From contig CAUYUJ010021702.1 of NCBI GenBank assembly GCA_963575745.1, positions 5,001 to 69,000 of the forward strand: DNA of 64,000 nt. Reading direction: 5' to 3'. Position 1 is the stretch's first letter; each line of letters begins with the position of its first letter. Shown here one piece after another: positions 1-11,787 of this stretch. Position numbers and translations under genes: made by a program. The notes beneath the pieces are model-generated. The model was not told where the DNA came from. It made no database searches and saw nothing but the letters and a program-made list of their open reading frames with translations. This stretch comes from Prorocentrum cordatum. Lineage: Eukaryota > Sar > Dinophyceae > Prorocentrales > Prorocentraceae.

Positions 1-54
1 CTCCCCCTGTTTCTCAACCTTTACTGCGCTGCTTTTCGACCTCCTCCATCTCCT

Positions 55-104
55 ACTCGTTCTCCTCCTCCTCCTTCTCCTCCTCCTCCTCCTCCTCCTC
101 CTCC

Positions 105-149
<45 letters not shown>

Positions 150-1260
150 CCCTCCTCCTGTTCGTCCTCCTCCTCCTCCTCCTATTCGTCCTCCTCCTCC
201 TCCTCCTCCTCCTCCTCCTCCTTCTCTCCCTCATCCTCCTCATCCTCCTCTTCCTCTTCCTATTCATCCTCATCAGCATCATCATCAGCAGCATCATCGT
301 CATCATCAGCATCATTATCACCATCAGCCTCCTCATCATCATTATCATCGTCGTCGTCATCATCAGCAGCATCATCAGCATCACCAGCATCGTCATCGTC
401 ATCGTCATCGTCATCACCATCATCGACATCAGCAGCAGCATCTGCACCAGTATCATTATCATCCTCAGCATCATCTTTACCATCATCCTCATCAGCATCA
501 TCAGCATAATCCTGATCAGCATCATCATATTCAGCATTATCAACAGCACTATCATCGTCATCGGTATTGGTATCGTTATCGTTCTCGTCGTCATCCTGAT
601 CACCACTACTATCATCAACAACAACATCAGCCTCATCATCCTCATCATTACCAGCATTAGCATCATCGCCATCGAGAGAAACATACGATAGTTCCCATTA
701 ACATCAGCAACATCATCATCAGCAGCATCAGCAGCAGTGTCATTATCATGATCACCATAATCGTCATAGTAATGCATCAGCATCACCATCATCATGATCG
801 TCATCGTCATCGTCATCGCCGTCGTTGTGATCATCATTATCCCCCATCCTCCTCAGCTTCCTCTTCATCCTGATGACTTTCATTATCATCAGCAGCAGCA
901 TTATCGTCAGCATCAGCATCAGCATCCTCGTCATCAGCATCATCATCATCAGCAGCAGCATCATCTCCCCATCGTCATCATAATCAGCAGCATCATCATC
1001 GTCGCCACAACCATCAGAATCACCTGCATCATCATCAGGTTCGTTATTGTCATCACCATCATCAGCATCCTAATTAACAACATCATCAGCATCGTGATAA
1101 TCGCCACAGCAATCACCATCACCATCATCGCGATCATCATCGTCATACTCATCATCATCTGCAGAAACAATCCGCAGCAGCATCATCATCCTCATCATCA
1201 TCGTCGTCGTCGACGTCGTCGTCGTCGCCGTCATCATCATTCCCATCCTCATCCTCCTCC
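55..1260. repeat. Pyrimidine-rich (CTC)n/(CAT)n/(CAG)n microsatellite field
   Basis: Near-continuous trinucleotide repeats: CTC runs near 60-105 and 165-230, a CAT run at about 106-147, then about 1 kb of interrupted CAT, CAG and CGT triplets. Long open frames on both strands here are only His/Ser/Pro or Asp/Met translations of the repeat. No gene is seen. Confidence 0.9.
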
Positions 1261-1374
1261 TCGTCTTTCTTCACCTCCCTCCTTGCTTCAACTATGCGCT
1301 CTGGAGGAGTTCGAGGGCCGCGTCCGGGCGGCGGTCGCGGGCGTCGCGGGCTGCCGCGCCCAAGGCTCGATGGC

Positions 1375-1428
<54 letters not shown>

Positions 1429-1429
1429 T
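1375..1429. repeat. (GAC)n microsatellite
   Basis: An almost pure GAC/ACG run of about 18 units that ends in GATGCGG. A purine-rich GGA/GAG stretch follows to about 1600. Confidence 0.9.
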
Positions 1430-1608
1430 GCGGCGGCAACCGAGCGAGCTGGGGAGGGAAGGGGGGAAGGGAAGAGACGGGAGGGAAGGGGAAAGGAGGG
1501 GAGGGGCAGGAAGGGGCGAGGGGAATGAGGAGAGGAATGAGGAGGGGAATGAGAAGGAGGAGGAGGAGGAGGAAGAGGAGGAGGAGGAGGAAAAGGAAAT
1601 GGGGAAAC

Positions 1609-1614
1609 GCAGCA

Positions 1615-1649
<35 letters not shown>
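1609..1649. repeat. (GCA)n microsatellite
   Basis: Consecutive GCA/CAG triplets after the purine-rich stretch, followed by GAGG-rich sequence to about 1690. No coding context is visible. Confidence 0.85.
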
Positions 1650-1650
<1 letters not shown>

Positions 1651-2227
1651 CGAGGAAGGGGAGGCGGAGGAAGAGGGGGCAGAGGAGTTCGTGGCCACTG
1701 CTGTGGCTCTGGCCGTTCGGGCCCCACGAGCGCCCTGCCTGATTGGCGGGCCGCGCGAGGCGCGTGGCGCTACTCGCGGCGCCCGCAGCCAGTTCTGGCG
1801 ACAGGCGCCATGACCGAAGGATTGGCCAACGTGGGACTCGAGACTCGGACCGAGGCCGCTGGACGAGGCGGTTCCGCATCACGAACGCGGCCAAGAAGAG
1901 GAGGCACATCTTGGAGCTGGCCCGGGGGCTGAGGTGGCCCAGCACCGGTTCCGGCCGGCAGGAAAGGGGGAGGAAGGGGGCCCCTCGTCGCCACGAAAAC
2001 TTGCCCCTCGTCGCCACGAAAACCAGGAAGGAAGGACGCGGCTCGGAAAACTTGCCAGTCTCGATTCCAGGAGGGGTCCGGGGACCGCTTTTGATAAACG
2101 GAGTTGCCTCACCCCCTCCGCTTGGCCGACTTCTCGGGGCCCGTCCAGCGCAGACCACCCGGCCGCTTCCAAGGCGCAGCGGCGTGCAGAACTGGAAAAC
2201 ACAGTCGCAGACCAGCTCCGCTGGGGA

Positions 2228-2405
2228 AATCTCCGCCTCCTCCTCCTCTCCTCCTCCTCCTCCTCCTCCTTCCTCCTCCCTCTCCTCCTCCTCCCTCTCC
2301 TCCTCCTCCTCCTCCTCCTCCTCCTCCTCCTCCTCCTCCTCCTCCTCCTCCTCCCTCCTCCTCCTCCTCCTCCTCCTCCTCCTCCTCCTCCTCCTCCTCC
2401 TCCTC
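2228..2405. repeat. (TCC)n microsatellite
   Basis: About 175 bp of TCC/CTC triplets with a few CCC interruptions. The flanks (1700-2220 and 2410-2840) hold no recognisable gene. A duplicated tag, TCGCCACGAAAACTTGCCCC then TCGCCACGAAAACC, occurs at about 1987-2023. Confidence 0.9.
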
Positions 2406-2839
2406 AGAGTTGGTGGTGTTGGGCCAGGCCAGTTTTGAGGGCGCATACGGACCAGTGCCAGGGCGCGCCAGAGGCAACAGGCGAAGGAACCAACTGGCGC
2501 CAGAAACCCGATTGCCCGTGCGCGGATGCACCAGCCCTTGCGAGGGGATGCGCCCGGGTTCTTGCCCCGCGTGATGTCGGACCCCATCAGGGCACAGCAC
2601 TCGAGGGATCAGATGTCACACCGACCTCAGGAACCGACTGCCCCCGCGAGGGCGCAGCAGCCCCCTGCACAGGGCGGCGCTCGATCTCGTGCCCGCCCTG
2701 GCCTCAAACCTCTACGACCGACTCCTTTGGGAAGCCACAGGAACGAGGAGGACATCGACGAGCTCCGCTACTACGGCCGCGCCCACGACACCGACCACTA
2801 CCACTCCAGTAGACGTTACGAGCTTCGCTACTAAGGCCG

Positions 2840-2960
2840 CGCCCACGACTACGACCACCACGACGACCACCAGAACGACCACACTACGACCACCAACACG
2901 ACCACCAACACAACCACCACAGCTGCGACCTCCACTGCTACGACCACCGGCACGACCCAC
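2840..2960. repeat. Degenerate CCACNACGA repeat
   Basis: Triplet-phased CCACCACGACGACCACC-like sequence that translates to Thr runs. It leads into the GC-rich CGACGCC field downstream. No domain is recognised. Confidence 0.6.
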
Positions 2961-3394
2961 CGCGGCGCCTCCGCCCAATGCTTATCCTGTGGCCGACGCT
3001 GGACATCACGATTACGACGGCAGGAGCCCGACCGCCACGACTGCCCTGACCACAGCCACGCTCTCCACCACAACAGCGACGAGGGAAGGGAGGAGGGCCA
3101 CCACCACGACATCGGCTGAGACCCCGACGCCCAGGCCCGCGCCCAGGCCCTCGCCTGCGGAGGAGCACGCCGCCGGCCAGGGCCACTGCGAGGAGGCTGC
3201 TGCAACTTCCCAGCACGACGACGGCCACGACGACGACGCGCACGACACAAATGGCTATTCCACGGGATATGGCAATGCCAACGGAGAAGTCAACGGACAC
3301 TTCGACGAGGAGGGAGCGCAGAATCTCGGAGGCCACGACGAGGGCGTGCTGGACAAACAAGCCGGGAGCGCCGCAACAGGCCAAGACAACGGCC

Positions 3395-4135
3395 CCCGCC
3401 CGACGCCCAGCCAGACGCCGAGCCCCACCCGACGCATCTCGCTTAAAGCCCACACCCGACGTCCTGCCCCGCACGATGCTCGACGCCCCGCAGGGCACAC
3501 TTCCCGACGACCAGCCCGGCGCCCGACCTGGCGCTTTTCCCGACGCCCCATCCGCCGTCTTGTCCGAAGCCCCACCTGACGCCCCGCTTGACGTCCAGAA
3601 CGCGATGGCCTGCGCCCAGCAGCTCGACCCACACGACGCCTGAACCGACGCCGAGACCGACGCCATGCCCGACCGAGACCCCGCCCGACTCATTACTTGC
3701 TCGAACCCTTGCCCGACGCCCAGCCCGACGCCGTAAACGGCTCCCGCCCTCCCCACCCGACGCCGTCGCCCGACGCCCCACTCGACGGTCGACTCAACGC
3801 CAAGCCCGATGCCGCACCTAACGGCCAGCCCCACGCCCAGCCTGATGCTGCGCCCGACGCCCCACATCGGTCCTCGTCCAGGCCCGCGCTGTCAACGATA
3901 CCTGCGAGAGCCTCCGCTTCAATACCACGCTGACCGCGCACGAGCACACCAACGCCGCGCCCGACGGCGAGACCAGCGCCCTGCCCGAACCTTTTACCCC
4001 GAGCCGCCCAGAAGCCGCCCCACCCGATTCGTCGCCCGACGCCTCACTCGACCCTCTGGCAGACGCCCTGCCTGTCGCTCCACCCGACATCTCGCTGGAC
4101 GCCCGGCCCGGCGCCCTGGCCGACGGCGCCTCTGC
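3395..4135. repeat. Degenerate short repeat built on CCCGACGCC
   Basis: The motif CCCGACGCC or close variants recurs dozens of times at irregular 12-24 bp spacing. In two forward frames it reads as repeated Pro-Asp-Ala, for example PDAPSAVLSEAPPDAPLD and PDAQPDAVN. This may be a decayed minisatellite or a repetitive Pro-rich coding exon. No start, splice context or known domain supports the coding reading. Confidence 0.55.
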
Positions 4136-4299
4136 CCGCCGCGATGTCAGGCGCCCCGCCTCGCCCCCCTCCGCCGAGCTCGCGCTCGCGCCCGCGCGGC
4201 TCGAGGCGGCGAGTTGGGACCGCGAGGCCTCGACTTACCCTGAGATCCTGGCGCCTCAGCTTTTGTCGGGCTGGGCGTTCTCGTCGGGTTTCGGGCCCC

Positions 4300-5300
4300 G
4301 GGGGCCTCAACAGATCGATCTGGCTCGAAGGAGGACGCGGAAAGAGGGGGCCCAGGGCTCCAGAGGTGACTTCAGGCGGTGTCTCAGTGATTTCCCGTCG
4401 TCGGATCTCAGGGTGGGAGGGGGGCGGGGGCAGCCCTGGCATGCAAGGCAGGGCGGCGCGCGCTCTGACGTTGAGCCCAGATCATGATGTCATCGCTCCA
4501 CGCGCAGGGAGCCCACCAGGAGAGAGCAGTCGGCCAGCGCCCTCGAGGCCTGATGCTGCCTCCTTCGGGCCAGGCCGGCGCATGCGCTTTGACCTGACAC
4601 CCTGGCCAGCGTCGCACGTGACTGCACGTAAGCAGCACTTGATTGCTGAAGCGTGGTCGTGCGGATCAGGGGTGGTTTATGCACACCCCTGCTGGCTAGT
4701 CCGCGCCCGGCGCTGATGTGTGCCATATCTCAAGAGGGCGTTTGAGGCTTGATACAGAAGCTAGCTTGGGAATTGCGAGAGAAAAGAAAGTATTGACTCG
4801 CGTGCCTCAGTCCGGCCAACCCAGCGACCAGCCCCGCGAACCCGGCTCCCAAGAAATCCGATCGGCCTCTCTGGGCCCCGCGGGTACGCACGGGTGTCCG
4901 CCGTAGGCAGGGGCGGAGGAGCTCTCAGTGGAACCGTTCTGGGCCACCGACCGCCCAGAGAGGTCCCGTGGGATGTGCGGCCATCTCCGCACACGGCGCG
5001 CCTAGAAGACTTCCTAGACCTGTTTTTGGTCTGCGGGGCGAGAGCGAACCTCTTCCGGTAAAAGCTAGGCGGGCTCCGCATAGCTCTAATTGGGGGCGGG
5101 CGGGGCCTCAGGCGGCCGGATGGCGGGCGGGGGTGCAGGCGGTGCCGAGGAGCTTGCACAGGAAAAGGAACGCCTTGGACAGGAGCCAGAGGCGAAGATC
5201 CGGAGGGTGAGCGGTGTGGTGTTGCCGTCAATGGCGTTCCGTAAACACCATCCTCATGTGTTGTATAGGAGGACGTTGTACGCGAACAGGTCGACGTGCA
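4300..5300. other. No gene seen; GC-rich unique sequence
   Basis: Open frames on both strands overlap each other, are rich in Arg, Pro and Gly, and show no recognisable motif. No RNA gene or strong repeat is seen. Confidence 0.5.
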
Positions 5301-5315
5301 GGGGGGAAAAGTCCA

Positions 5316-5420
5316 CCATGAAGGCGATGAGCAACGTTGTGCCACCGGATGGTGAGGAGGGGGCCAAGGAGAAGAGGAGGACCACGAAGGCGATGTGCAG
5401 CGTTGTGCCACCGGGTGGTC
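5316..5420. repeat. Short direct repeat (two copies)
   Basis: A ~37-bp block containing GAAGGCGATG and CGTTGTGCCACCGG occurs near 5320 and again near 5384, separated by GAGGAG-rich sequence. The copies differ at a few bases. Confidence 0.6.
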
Positions 5421-5773
5421 GGAAGCGGCCTGGGGTGGTAGTCCAATCCACGTCCAGGAAGCAGCCAGCAAGAGGTGCGGCCAGAGACAGGGCCGTCCGT
5501 GTCCGACTGGATGTCGGTGGAGTGCACGGAGGAAACCTGACCTGCACAGTCAGCGCGTGAAGACGGGCGGGTGCCACACACGATGCGCCGACGTCCGCAT
5601 GGCCAAGGGCCGGGCCTGAGCCGCGCTGTGCCGGGCGCTGCCGCCATGGGAGGGGGGGAAGCGAGCGGGGGGGGGACGAAGCGAACAGGGAGGAGAGAGG
5701 CCAGCATCCCCCACCAGCCGAAGTCGCGTCAGCCTGCACGGCGGGTGCTCACGTGGGGGACAAGCCCCAAGTG

Positions 5774-5908
5774 GTACAGGTAGGACACAAGGTCCCATTG
5801 CAGGTAAAGACAGGGCGTGCCACGCCAGTCGTCGATGCACCAGTCCGCATCACAGATGTTCACAGAGGGAACGGCCCCCGATGGGTACAGGTGGGACACA
5901 AGGTCCCA
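5774..5908. repeat. Short direct repeat, ~110 bp apart
   Basis: GGTACAGGTAGGACACAAGG at about 5774 recurs as GGTACAGGTGGGACACAAGG at about 5884, each followed by TCCCA. A weaker third copy (GGGGAGGACACACGGTCCCC) lies near 6035, so this may be a decayed ~110-150 bp tandem unit. Confidence 0.6.
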
Positions 5909-6214
5909 GATCCTTGAAGACGGGAGAGGGGGAGGGAAGGAGAAGGAAAAAACGGGGACCAGGTGGAATGGCAAGTAGCCGTAGCCCGTGGAACGCGAGC
6001 GCCATTAGGGCAATGGGGTGCATGTGCGGGGGTAGGGGAGGACACACGGTCCCCAGCCAGGTGAGAGAGGCGGGGCGGGGGTGGGGGGCGCAGGTGGTAG
6101 GAGCGAGGAGATGGTTGTGTCGTGCTGCCGTAGGGCAAGGGGGGACAGGTCGGCGGCTGGTCAGCGCCGCGGGCGCTTTCCAGTCCAGGTGTCATGGTAC
6201 CCGGAGCTGCGCGC

Positions 6215-7386
6215 CTAGTCCCCTTCGAGCCCGACACCCTTGGCGACCTCCCTTTTTCTTTGTACGTCCTGGTATATCCTCTGCTCCCGATCCCAGTCCA
6301 CGTAGACGCCTGCGCTGCGGGACCACGCCTCCAAGTGATGGTTGTTGGTGCTCATGTCATCCAGGAATTTGTCGATGATCCAATGCTGCCAGCGGCCCCG
6401 GTCGAAGGGGACCTGGTCTTTGGATTTGCCTTTGCCCTGCTCCTTGCCTGCACCACGAATGCCAGGCTGCGTTGAAGTGGTATCCCCCTTCCGCTTGCAG
6501 CCTCTTCAGGTGTGTGACTGCTGTCTCGTGCGGGAGGCGCTGCCAGCCAACGCGGAAGGTTGCCCGCGTCCGGATGGTGTCGGTATGGCGGCGATCGTCT
6601 TTGTGGTAAGAGTTGCGCGATTCTGGCTGGCGCCAGGGTGTGCTCCCTGCGCCCCTGCCAGTGTCGTGGTTCTGGTCCCAGTAGCGCTCCCTGGTTCTGT
6701 CCCAGTCCCTGGAGTCGTGTTTGCGCCACGGTGCCCCCGCTGCGCCCTGGTTGCGGTCGCGGTCGCGGTCGTGCTCTCATGTGCGGGTCCGGTCGGCCTC
6801 TCTGGACTCGTGTCTCTCCGCCGTCGCGTACGACTCCCAGGCGACTGGCTCCCGCACCTTGCTGCGCAAGCGCTCGAACTGGTGCGCAGGGAGGGGGTTG
6901 AGTGCAGGTCGTGGGTCCTCCGGGCCTTTGGACCAGTTCCGCGTGTGCAGTTTCCGGTCGTCGGCCGCGGCCTCTGGACGCACGATCGGCTCCGCGGGTG
7001 CGTTGGCGGCCCTTTGGTCGGTACTGCATGGGTCGTGCTCGGGACTGCTGCGCCGCTCGTTCCGAGGACTCGTCTTGGTTTGGTGCTCTTCGACTGTGTC
7101 CGAGTCTGAGGATGAGGAGACCGGATGGACTGCGCTTACGTAGGGCTTCGGCGAGGCGCAGCTTCTGCTCTTGTGCCTGGTCGTCATTGGTCCCATCGGG
7201 GTCCTCCTCCTTAGGGGGCATGAGGGGTGCAGGCTCGATTGTGGGATCCTGCGTGTCTGCCTGCGGCGGGTAGGGCTCGAGTTTGTGTCCGTCCTGCATT
7301 CCCCCTGAGGACGTCGCTTTATCTCCCCCGGTGTCGATGCCGAGCATGGGACTGTCGCGGAGTGCTGGTGCCTGCGTTCCGTGCAC
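6215..7386 (-). pseudogene. Minus-strand gene rich in Arg, Asp and Ser, reading frame broken
   Basis: Three adjoining minus-strand frames carry protein-like sequence. About 7386-7135 is acidic (GIDTGGDKATSS ... LRLAEALRKRS). About 7130-6500 is rich in SR/DR pairs (SSSSDSDTVEE, EHDRDRDRN, YHKDDRRHTDTIRTRATF). About 6490-6215 ends KEQGKGKSKDQVPFDRGRW ... VAKGVGLEGD and a TAG at 6217-6215. The middle part contains an in-frame TGA at 6779-6777, which could be a CGA-to-TGA change inside an Arg/Asp-rich run. Frame changes near 7130 and 6450 could be introns or indels. The Arg/Asp/Ser bias recalls RS-type RNA-binding proteins, but no RNA-recognition motif is visible and I assign no function. The true start is unknown. 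Confidence 0.45.
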
Positions 7387-7559
7387 CTTGCCGTGTGCAT
7401 TGTCCAGAAAGGTTGCTGCCCGGAGCGCTGCGTCTCCGCGGAGGAAGACTTCCTAGACGTGTGGCGTCTCGAAAAATCGAGACGCAGGTTTGTCATAGTT
7501 TTCGGCCTCTCGGCGCCGCCACACTGCTTCGGGACCATCAAGAAAACAGGTTCGGGTGA

Positions 7560-8050
7560 AAAAACGGCAACGGGGAGGTAGTCGAGGCGTCGGGGGCCCG
7601 CGTCTCGAAAAAAACGAGACGTCGGATGTCTGGGGTCAGCGTGTGATGTCTGAAAGCAGCCCTGCCCTCCCGCCTCCCATGCGTCGTTCGCGTCGGACGA
7701 TGGTCAGATGTGGGGATTCGTTCTGGGGCCGTTTCGGGAAGGCCGAGACTTCCCCTTCTCCCGTTGCCCGTTGCTCCTGTCCGTCGGCCCGGTGTTGTGC
7801 CCGAGCCCCTCCCATCTCGAAGAGCGGCAGGAGTGAGAGGAGGAAAAGAGAGGAGGAGGAGGAGGAGGAGGAGGAGGAGAAGGAGAAGAAGGAGAACGAG
7901 GAGGAGAACGAGGAGGACATAGAGACGAAGGAGGGGAACAAGAGGAGGAAGAGGAGAAGAAGCAGGAGGGGCGGACGACGATAAGAAGAAGGAGGATGGC
8001 GAGGGGGTGCGTGCCCCAGGGGGTCGCCAGCCAGGCCAGTGCCACCTGAG
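7560..8050. repeat. Purine-rich (GAG)n stretch
   Basis: GGAGGAGGAG and GAGGAGAACG triplets at about 7848-7975 inside otherwise unique sequence. Arg/Glu-rich forward frames here are repeat translations. No gene is seen. Confidence 0.7.
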
Positions 8051-9375
8051 CGGTGAGCGGTTGGCATTATGCCTCGCTTTGCATTGGTTTCGTAGTGACC
8101 TTCACCAGAATCGAAGTGCTGAGAAGAGTGATGTTTGTGCTACAGATCTCGTGCGTATGGCTTTGTCGAGTGGAGTCCATGGGTCCTGAGTCTTGTGAAA
8201 AAAAGGCGAGGAGGAGGAGGAGGAGGAGCAAGACGAAGACGACGGAGATGGGCTACCCCTGGGCCTTCGGTCGGCCAACGAGGCGCTGCGGCTGGGCTGC
8301 TTTTCCGCACGCGCGTCAGCTTCGGGCGCGAGGTCTTCTTGCTCCTTCTCCCCCTCCTCATCCTTCTCTTCCTGCTCCTCCCCCACCTCCTCTTGTCAGA
8401 GAAGTTCCCACCCAAAACAGTCACCAAAGGCCTCGGGTGGCTCTTCCGGGGGCGGGGCTTGTGCAGTCAGGTTCTGCGAAGTTCTCATGTCCACCTGACC
8501 TCCAGGAGCCGAGATACTTGTTATAGCTCAGATTCGGGCTCGCGAATTCGTGCCACGATCGTTGTAGTTGCCCTGGCTTCTAGTTTTCTGATCTGTCCCC
8601 ATCCGCCACCCTCTGCCCTCGAGTTCGAGGGCTGCTGCTCTTAGCTGTGGTTTGGGGGAGGCTTGGGCGCCAGTTCGGTGCCTGGGAGTCGTTATCCCTT
8701 GTCCGATGTGGAAAACAGCGTCTACCCGTAATCTGCCCCCATATTATCCTCAGCGTGTTCTGCCCCTCCAGGGTGCTCGCTTGGTTATTTGCCCTCCCTG
8801 GGTGCTTTGGGGCCTGCGTCCAGACACTGTGAGAGAGCAAGCCTCTGGATTTATCCCCGTCCTGGCAACCCTTCCTGTTTCCCCTCCTCTTCCTGCTCAC
8901 CCATCCCTCTGATTATTTCCCTACCGACCCCCCTACCTTTCATCGTAGCAGTGCGGCCAGCAGCTCCCAACGCATCGAGGCGCCACATCGGCCACCCAGG
9001 CGGCAATGTTGACACGGGTATGCGTTAGAGACTTTGTGCAATCTTGCACACAACCTTTCTGCGGACATGAGCTATCCCCCATCGTAAGATTGTGAAGCCA
9101 GGTATGTAGTATAAAAGTTGTATAGCTGCACGCACTCACATGTTCACCAGACTTCCCCAGGTTTGAACTGGCAGAGGTGGCTGCCAAGGCATGCGGCGGA
9201 CGCATACCAACCACCATTGCATGTACAATCAAGAAGTACGTCTCATCATTATGTGCAAGGTGGAGCTTCCCAATTTTCACCGGCACCGACTTACAAGGGT
9301 GGGTGAGTTTAAGTGCCCCACTTGATACATCAAGGGTTAATGTTACCTTTAAGGGCACCAACACTACATTACAAG
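8050..9375. other. No gene seen
   Basis: Unique sequence of mixed composition. A 143-codon open minus-strand frame at 9364-8933 has no recognisable motif and no splice or SL signal, so it is not called as a gene. Confidence 0.45.
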
Positions 9376-9379
9376 CCCC

Positions 9380-10250
9380 CTCTCCTTTTCCGACGCCTTC
9401 TCCACCTCCTCCTCTTCCGCCTCCCCATCCTCTTCGCTTTCTTCCTCCTCGTCCTCCTCCTCCTCCTCCTCCTCCTCCTCTTCCTCATCATCCTCATTAT
9501 CATCCTGATCCTCGTCACCCTCACCAACCTCCTCCTCTTCCTCCTCCTCCTCCCCCATCTCCTCCTCCGCATCCGCCTCCTCCTCTTCCTTCCTTCTTCT
9601 CCTCCTCCTCCTCATCCTCCTCCTCCTCCTCCTCCTCCTCCTCCTCCTTCATCATCATCAGCCTCTTCCTCATCCTCATCCTCTTCCCCCTCCTCCCTCC
9701 TCCTCCACTCCTCCTCCTCCTCCTCCTCCTCCTCCGCCTCCTCCTCCTCCTTATTCCTCCTCCTCCTCCTCCTCTCCTCCTCCTCCTCCTTCTCCTCCTC
9801 CTCCTCCTCCCTCCGCCTCCTCCTTCACATCATCCTCCTCCTCCTCCGCCCCCTCCACCCCTCCTCCCCCTTCTCCTCTCAGAGGGCCGTAAAGGGGACG
9901 GAAATGATGAGGACGGAGATCAACAGCAGTTCCTGCCCATTTTGAACAGGACCCGTTGTCGGAATCGCCGCGAACATCGTCCGTTTGCAGCGAGAAACGC
10001 ATGCCCAATAGTGGTCGTCGTCTGCCGACTTCTGTTGGCCCCAAATCGGGCGTCCATTATTCTTCGTCATCCTCCTCACTCCTCCCCCTTCTCCTCCTCC
10101 TCCTCGTCCTCGTCCTCGTCCTCGTCCTCCCCCGCCCTCGTTACTTCTCCTCCGCCTCCTCCTCCTCCTTCTCCTCCTCCTACTTCTCCTCATTCTCCTC
10201 CCTCCTCCCCCTCCTCATCTACCATCCTTCTTCCACTCTCCTCCCAGGTC
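9380..10250. repeat. (CTC)n/(TCC)n pyrimidine field
   Basis: Nearly pure CTC/TCC triplets at 9380-9880 and 10065-10235, split by about 180 bp of unique sequence at 9885-10065. A GGA/GAG purine stretch follows at 10340-10475. Long Ser/Pro/Leu frames on + and Glu/Arg frames on - are repeat translations. Confidence 0.9.
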
Positions 10251-10604
10251 CGGCTGACCTCGCCGCTCCGCCACGACGTGGCGGCAGCTCTTCGCGATTG
10301 GCGCGGCCTGCGGGAGGCTGCAGGGACCCCAGGGGGGGAACTCTAGAGGGCAGGAGGGAGAGGACGACGTGGACGACGAGCAGGAGTAGGATAAGGGGAA
10401 GGAGGATGAGGAGGAGGGAGTTGAAATGGGAGGAGCAAGAGGAGGAGGAGGAGGAGGAGGAGGAGGAGAAGAAGGACCAGTGTAAGCCCAAGATGCATGC
10501 ATCAACGATGTTGTAAGAAACCCTCCCTCCAAGTTCCCTACGCATATGTCCCTACAACAGTTGATTTGCAGTATGAGAAGTATCCAGTCGGATGACAACC
10601 GTTT

Positions 10605-10800
10605 GACAATCCCCAGCCATGCCAAAACACTATTCATGTGACCTCCGCGCTGCGAACCAACATGACTGCTTCATCCTGACAACCCTGACAACCCTAGATC
10701 GTTCCAGGAAACTCTTCCTGAGATTCCAACACCGCGAATCAACGAGACTGTTGCGCCCTGACAATCCTGAACCGTGCCAGAACACCATTCGTGACACGTT
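10605..10800. repeat. Diverged ~75-82 bp tandem repeat, three units
   Basis: Units begin with GACAATCC or GACAACCC at 10605, 10687 and 10760. Each continues with a CCRTGCCARAACACYATTC-like or related block and an AACACCGCGAA-like block. The third unit is partial. Confidence 0.55.
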
Positions 10801-10837
10801 AACCGTGAGAATGTGTGGAAGTATTGGGCATTGTTAA

Positions 10838-11320
10838 AACGAATGTGCGCGGCGCTAAGGCGAGAGCCACATGTTGAAAACCACCCACCCTCCATCCGTG
10901 CAATTGGTGCAACTATGTGCGCTCGCTGAGGCGAGGGCCACATGTTGAAAACCACCCGCCATCCATCCGCGAAATTGTTGCAAGCGTTTAAGACGATTGC
11001 GCGCGGCGCTAAGGCAAGAGCCACAGTTTGAAAACCACCCGCCCTCCACCAACGAAAACCTTGCAAACTGTAAGACGAATGTGCGCGGCGCTAAGGCGAG
11101 CGCCACATGCTGAAAATTGCCCGCCCTCCATCCGTGCAACTCTTGCAAAATGTCAAGACGAGTGCGCACAGGGCTAAGGCGAGAGCCACATGTTGAAGCC
11201 ACTCGCCCTCCACCCGCGAGAGTCTTGCAAACGTTTCAAACGAATGCGCGCAGCGCTAAGGCGAGAGTCCTGTTTGGAAACGACCCTTCATCCATGAAAT
11301 TGCTTTAAAGTTTCAGGGCC
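10838..11320. repeat. ~83-bp tandem repeat, about six units
   Basis: GCGCTAAGGCGAGAGCCACA or variants recurs near 10852, 10921, 11003, 11086, 11169 and 11252. Most spacings are 82-83 bp; the first is shorter. Each unit continues TGTTGAAAACCACCCGCCCT, then TTGCAAA and AAGACGAATG-like blocks. No unit encodes a conserved peptide. Confidence 0.8.
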
Positions 11321-11424
11321 ATGAGTGGTGGGGAAGTCTCAAGCGAAACGCTAGGCACGCCCGGCCGACACATCTCGGGGCGCAAAATGGAAGAGTTCAA
11401 GTCAAATAGGAAACGGGATGGAGG

Positions 11425-11512
11425 AGGAGGAGGAGGAAGAGAAGGAGGAGGAGAGAGGAGAGAGGAGAGAGGAGAGAGGAGAGGAGAGGAGAGAGGAGAT
11501 TGAGAGAGGAGG
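11425..11512. repeat. (GGA)n/(GAGAGGA)n purine run at contig end
   Basis: GGAGGAGGAG followed by GAGAGGAGAGAGG runs directly into the N gap. The contig therefore ends inside a simple repeat, which is a likely cause of the break. Confidence 0.85.
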
Positions 11513-11612
11513 NNNNNNNNNNNNNNNNNNNNNNNNNNNNNNNNNNNNNNNNNNNNNNNNNNNNNNNNNNNNNNNNNNNNNNNNNNNNNNNNNNNNNNNN
11601 NNNNNNNNNNNN
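11513..11612. other. Assembly gap (100 N)
   Basis: Exactly 100 Ns, which usually marks a scaffold gap of unknown size. The sequences on the two sides show no overlap. Confidence 0.99.
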
Positions 11613-11787
11613 GGCGTCGATGTGGCTGGCGCAGGGCAAACGCCACGGCGTGCTACGCCGGCAGCTGGCCGCCAAGGACCGGGCGTGCGCCCGGCTGTGG
11701 AGGTCTCAGGGGCAACGCTAGGGGGGTGGGACAGACTGGATCGCTGGCGGCGAGCACGAGGCGGTGGCGCGACGCGAGGGCGCGGGG

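Noticed and set aside
3245-3262. Minus-strand SL-like match around AAATGGCTA
   Set aside because: Only about 9 contiguous bases match.
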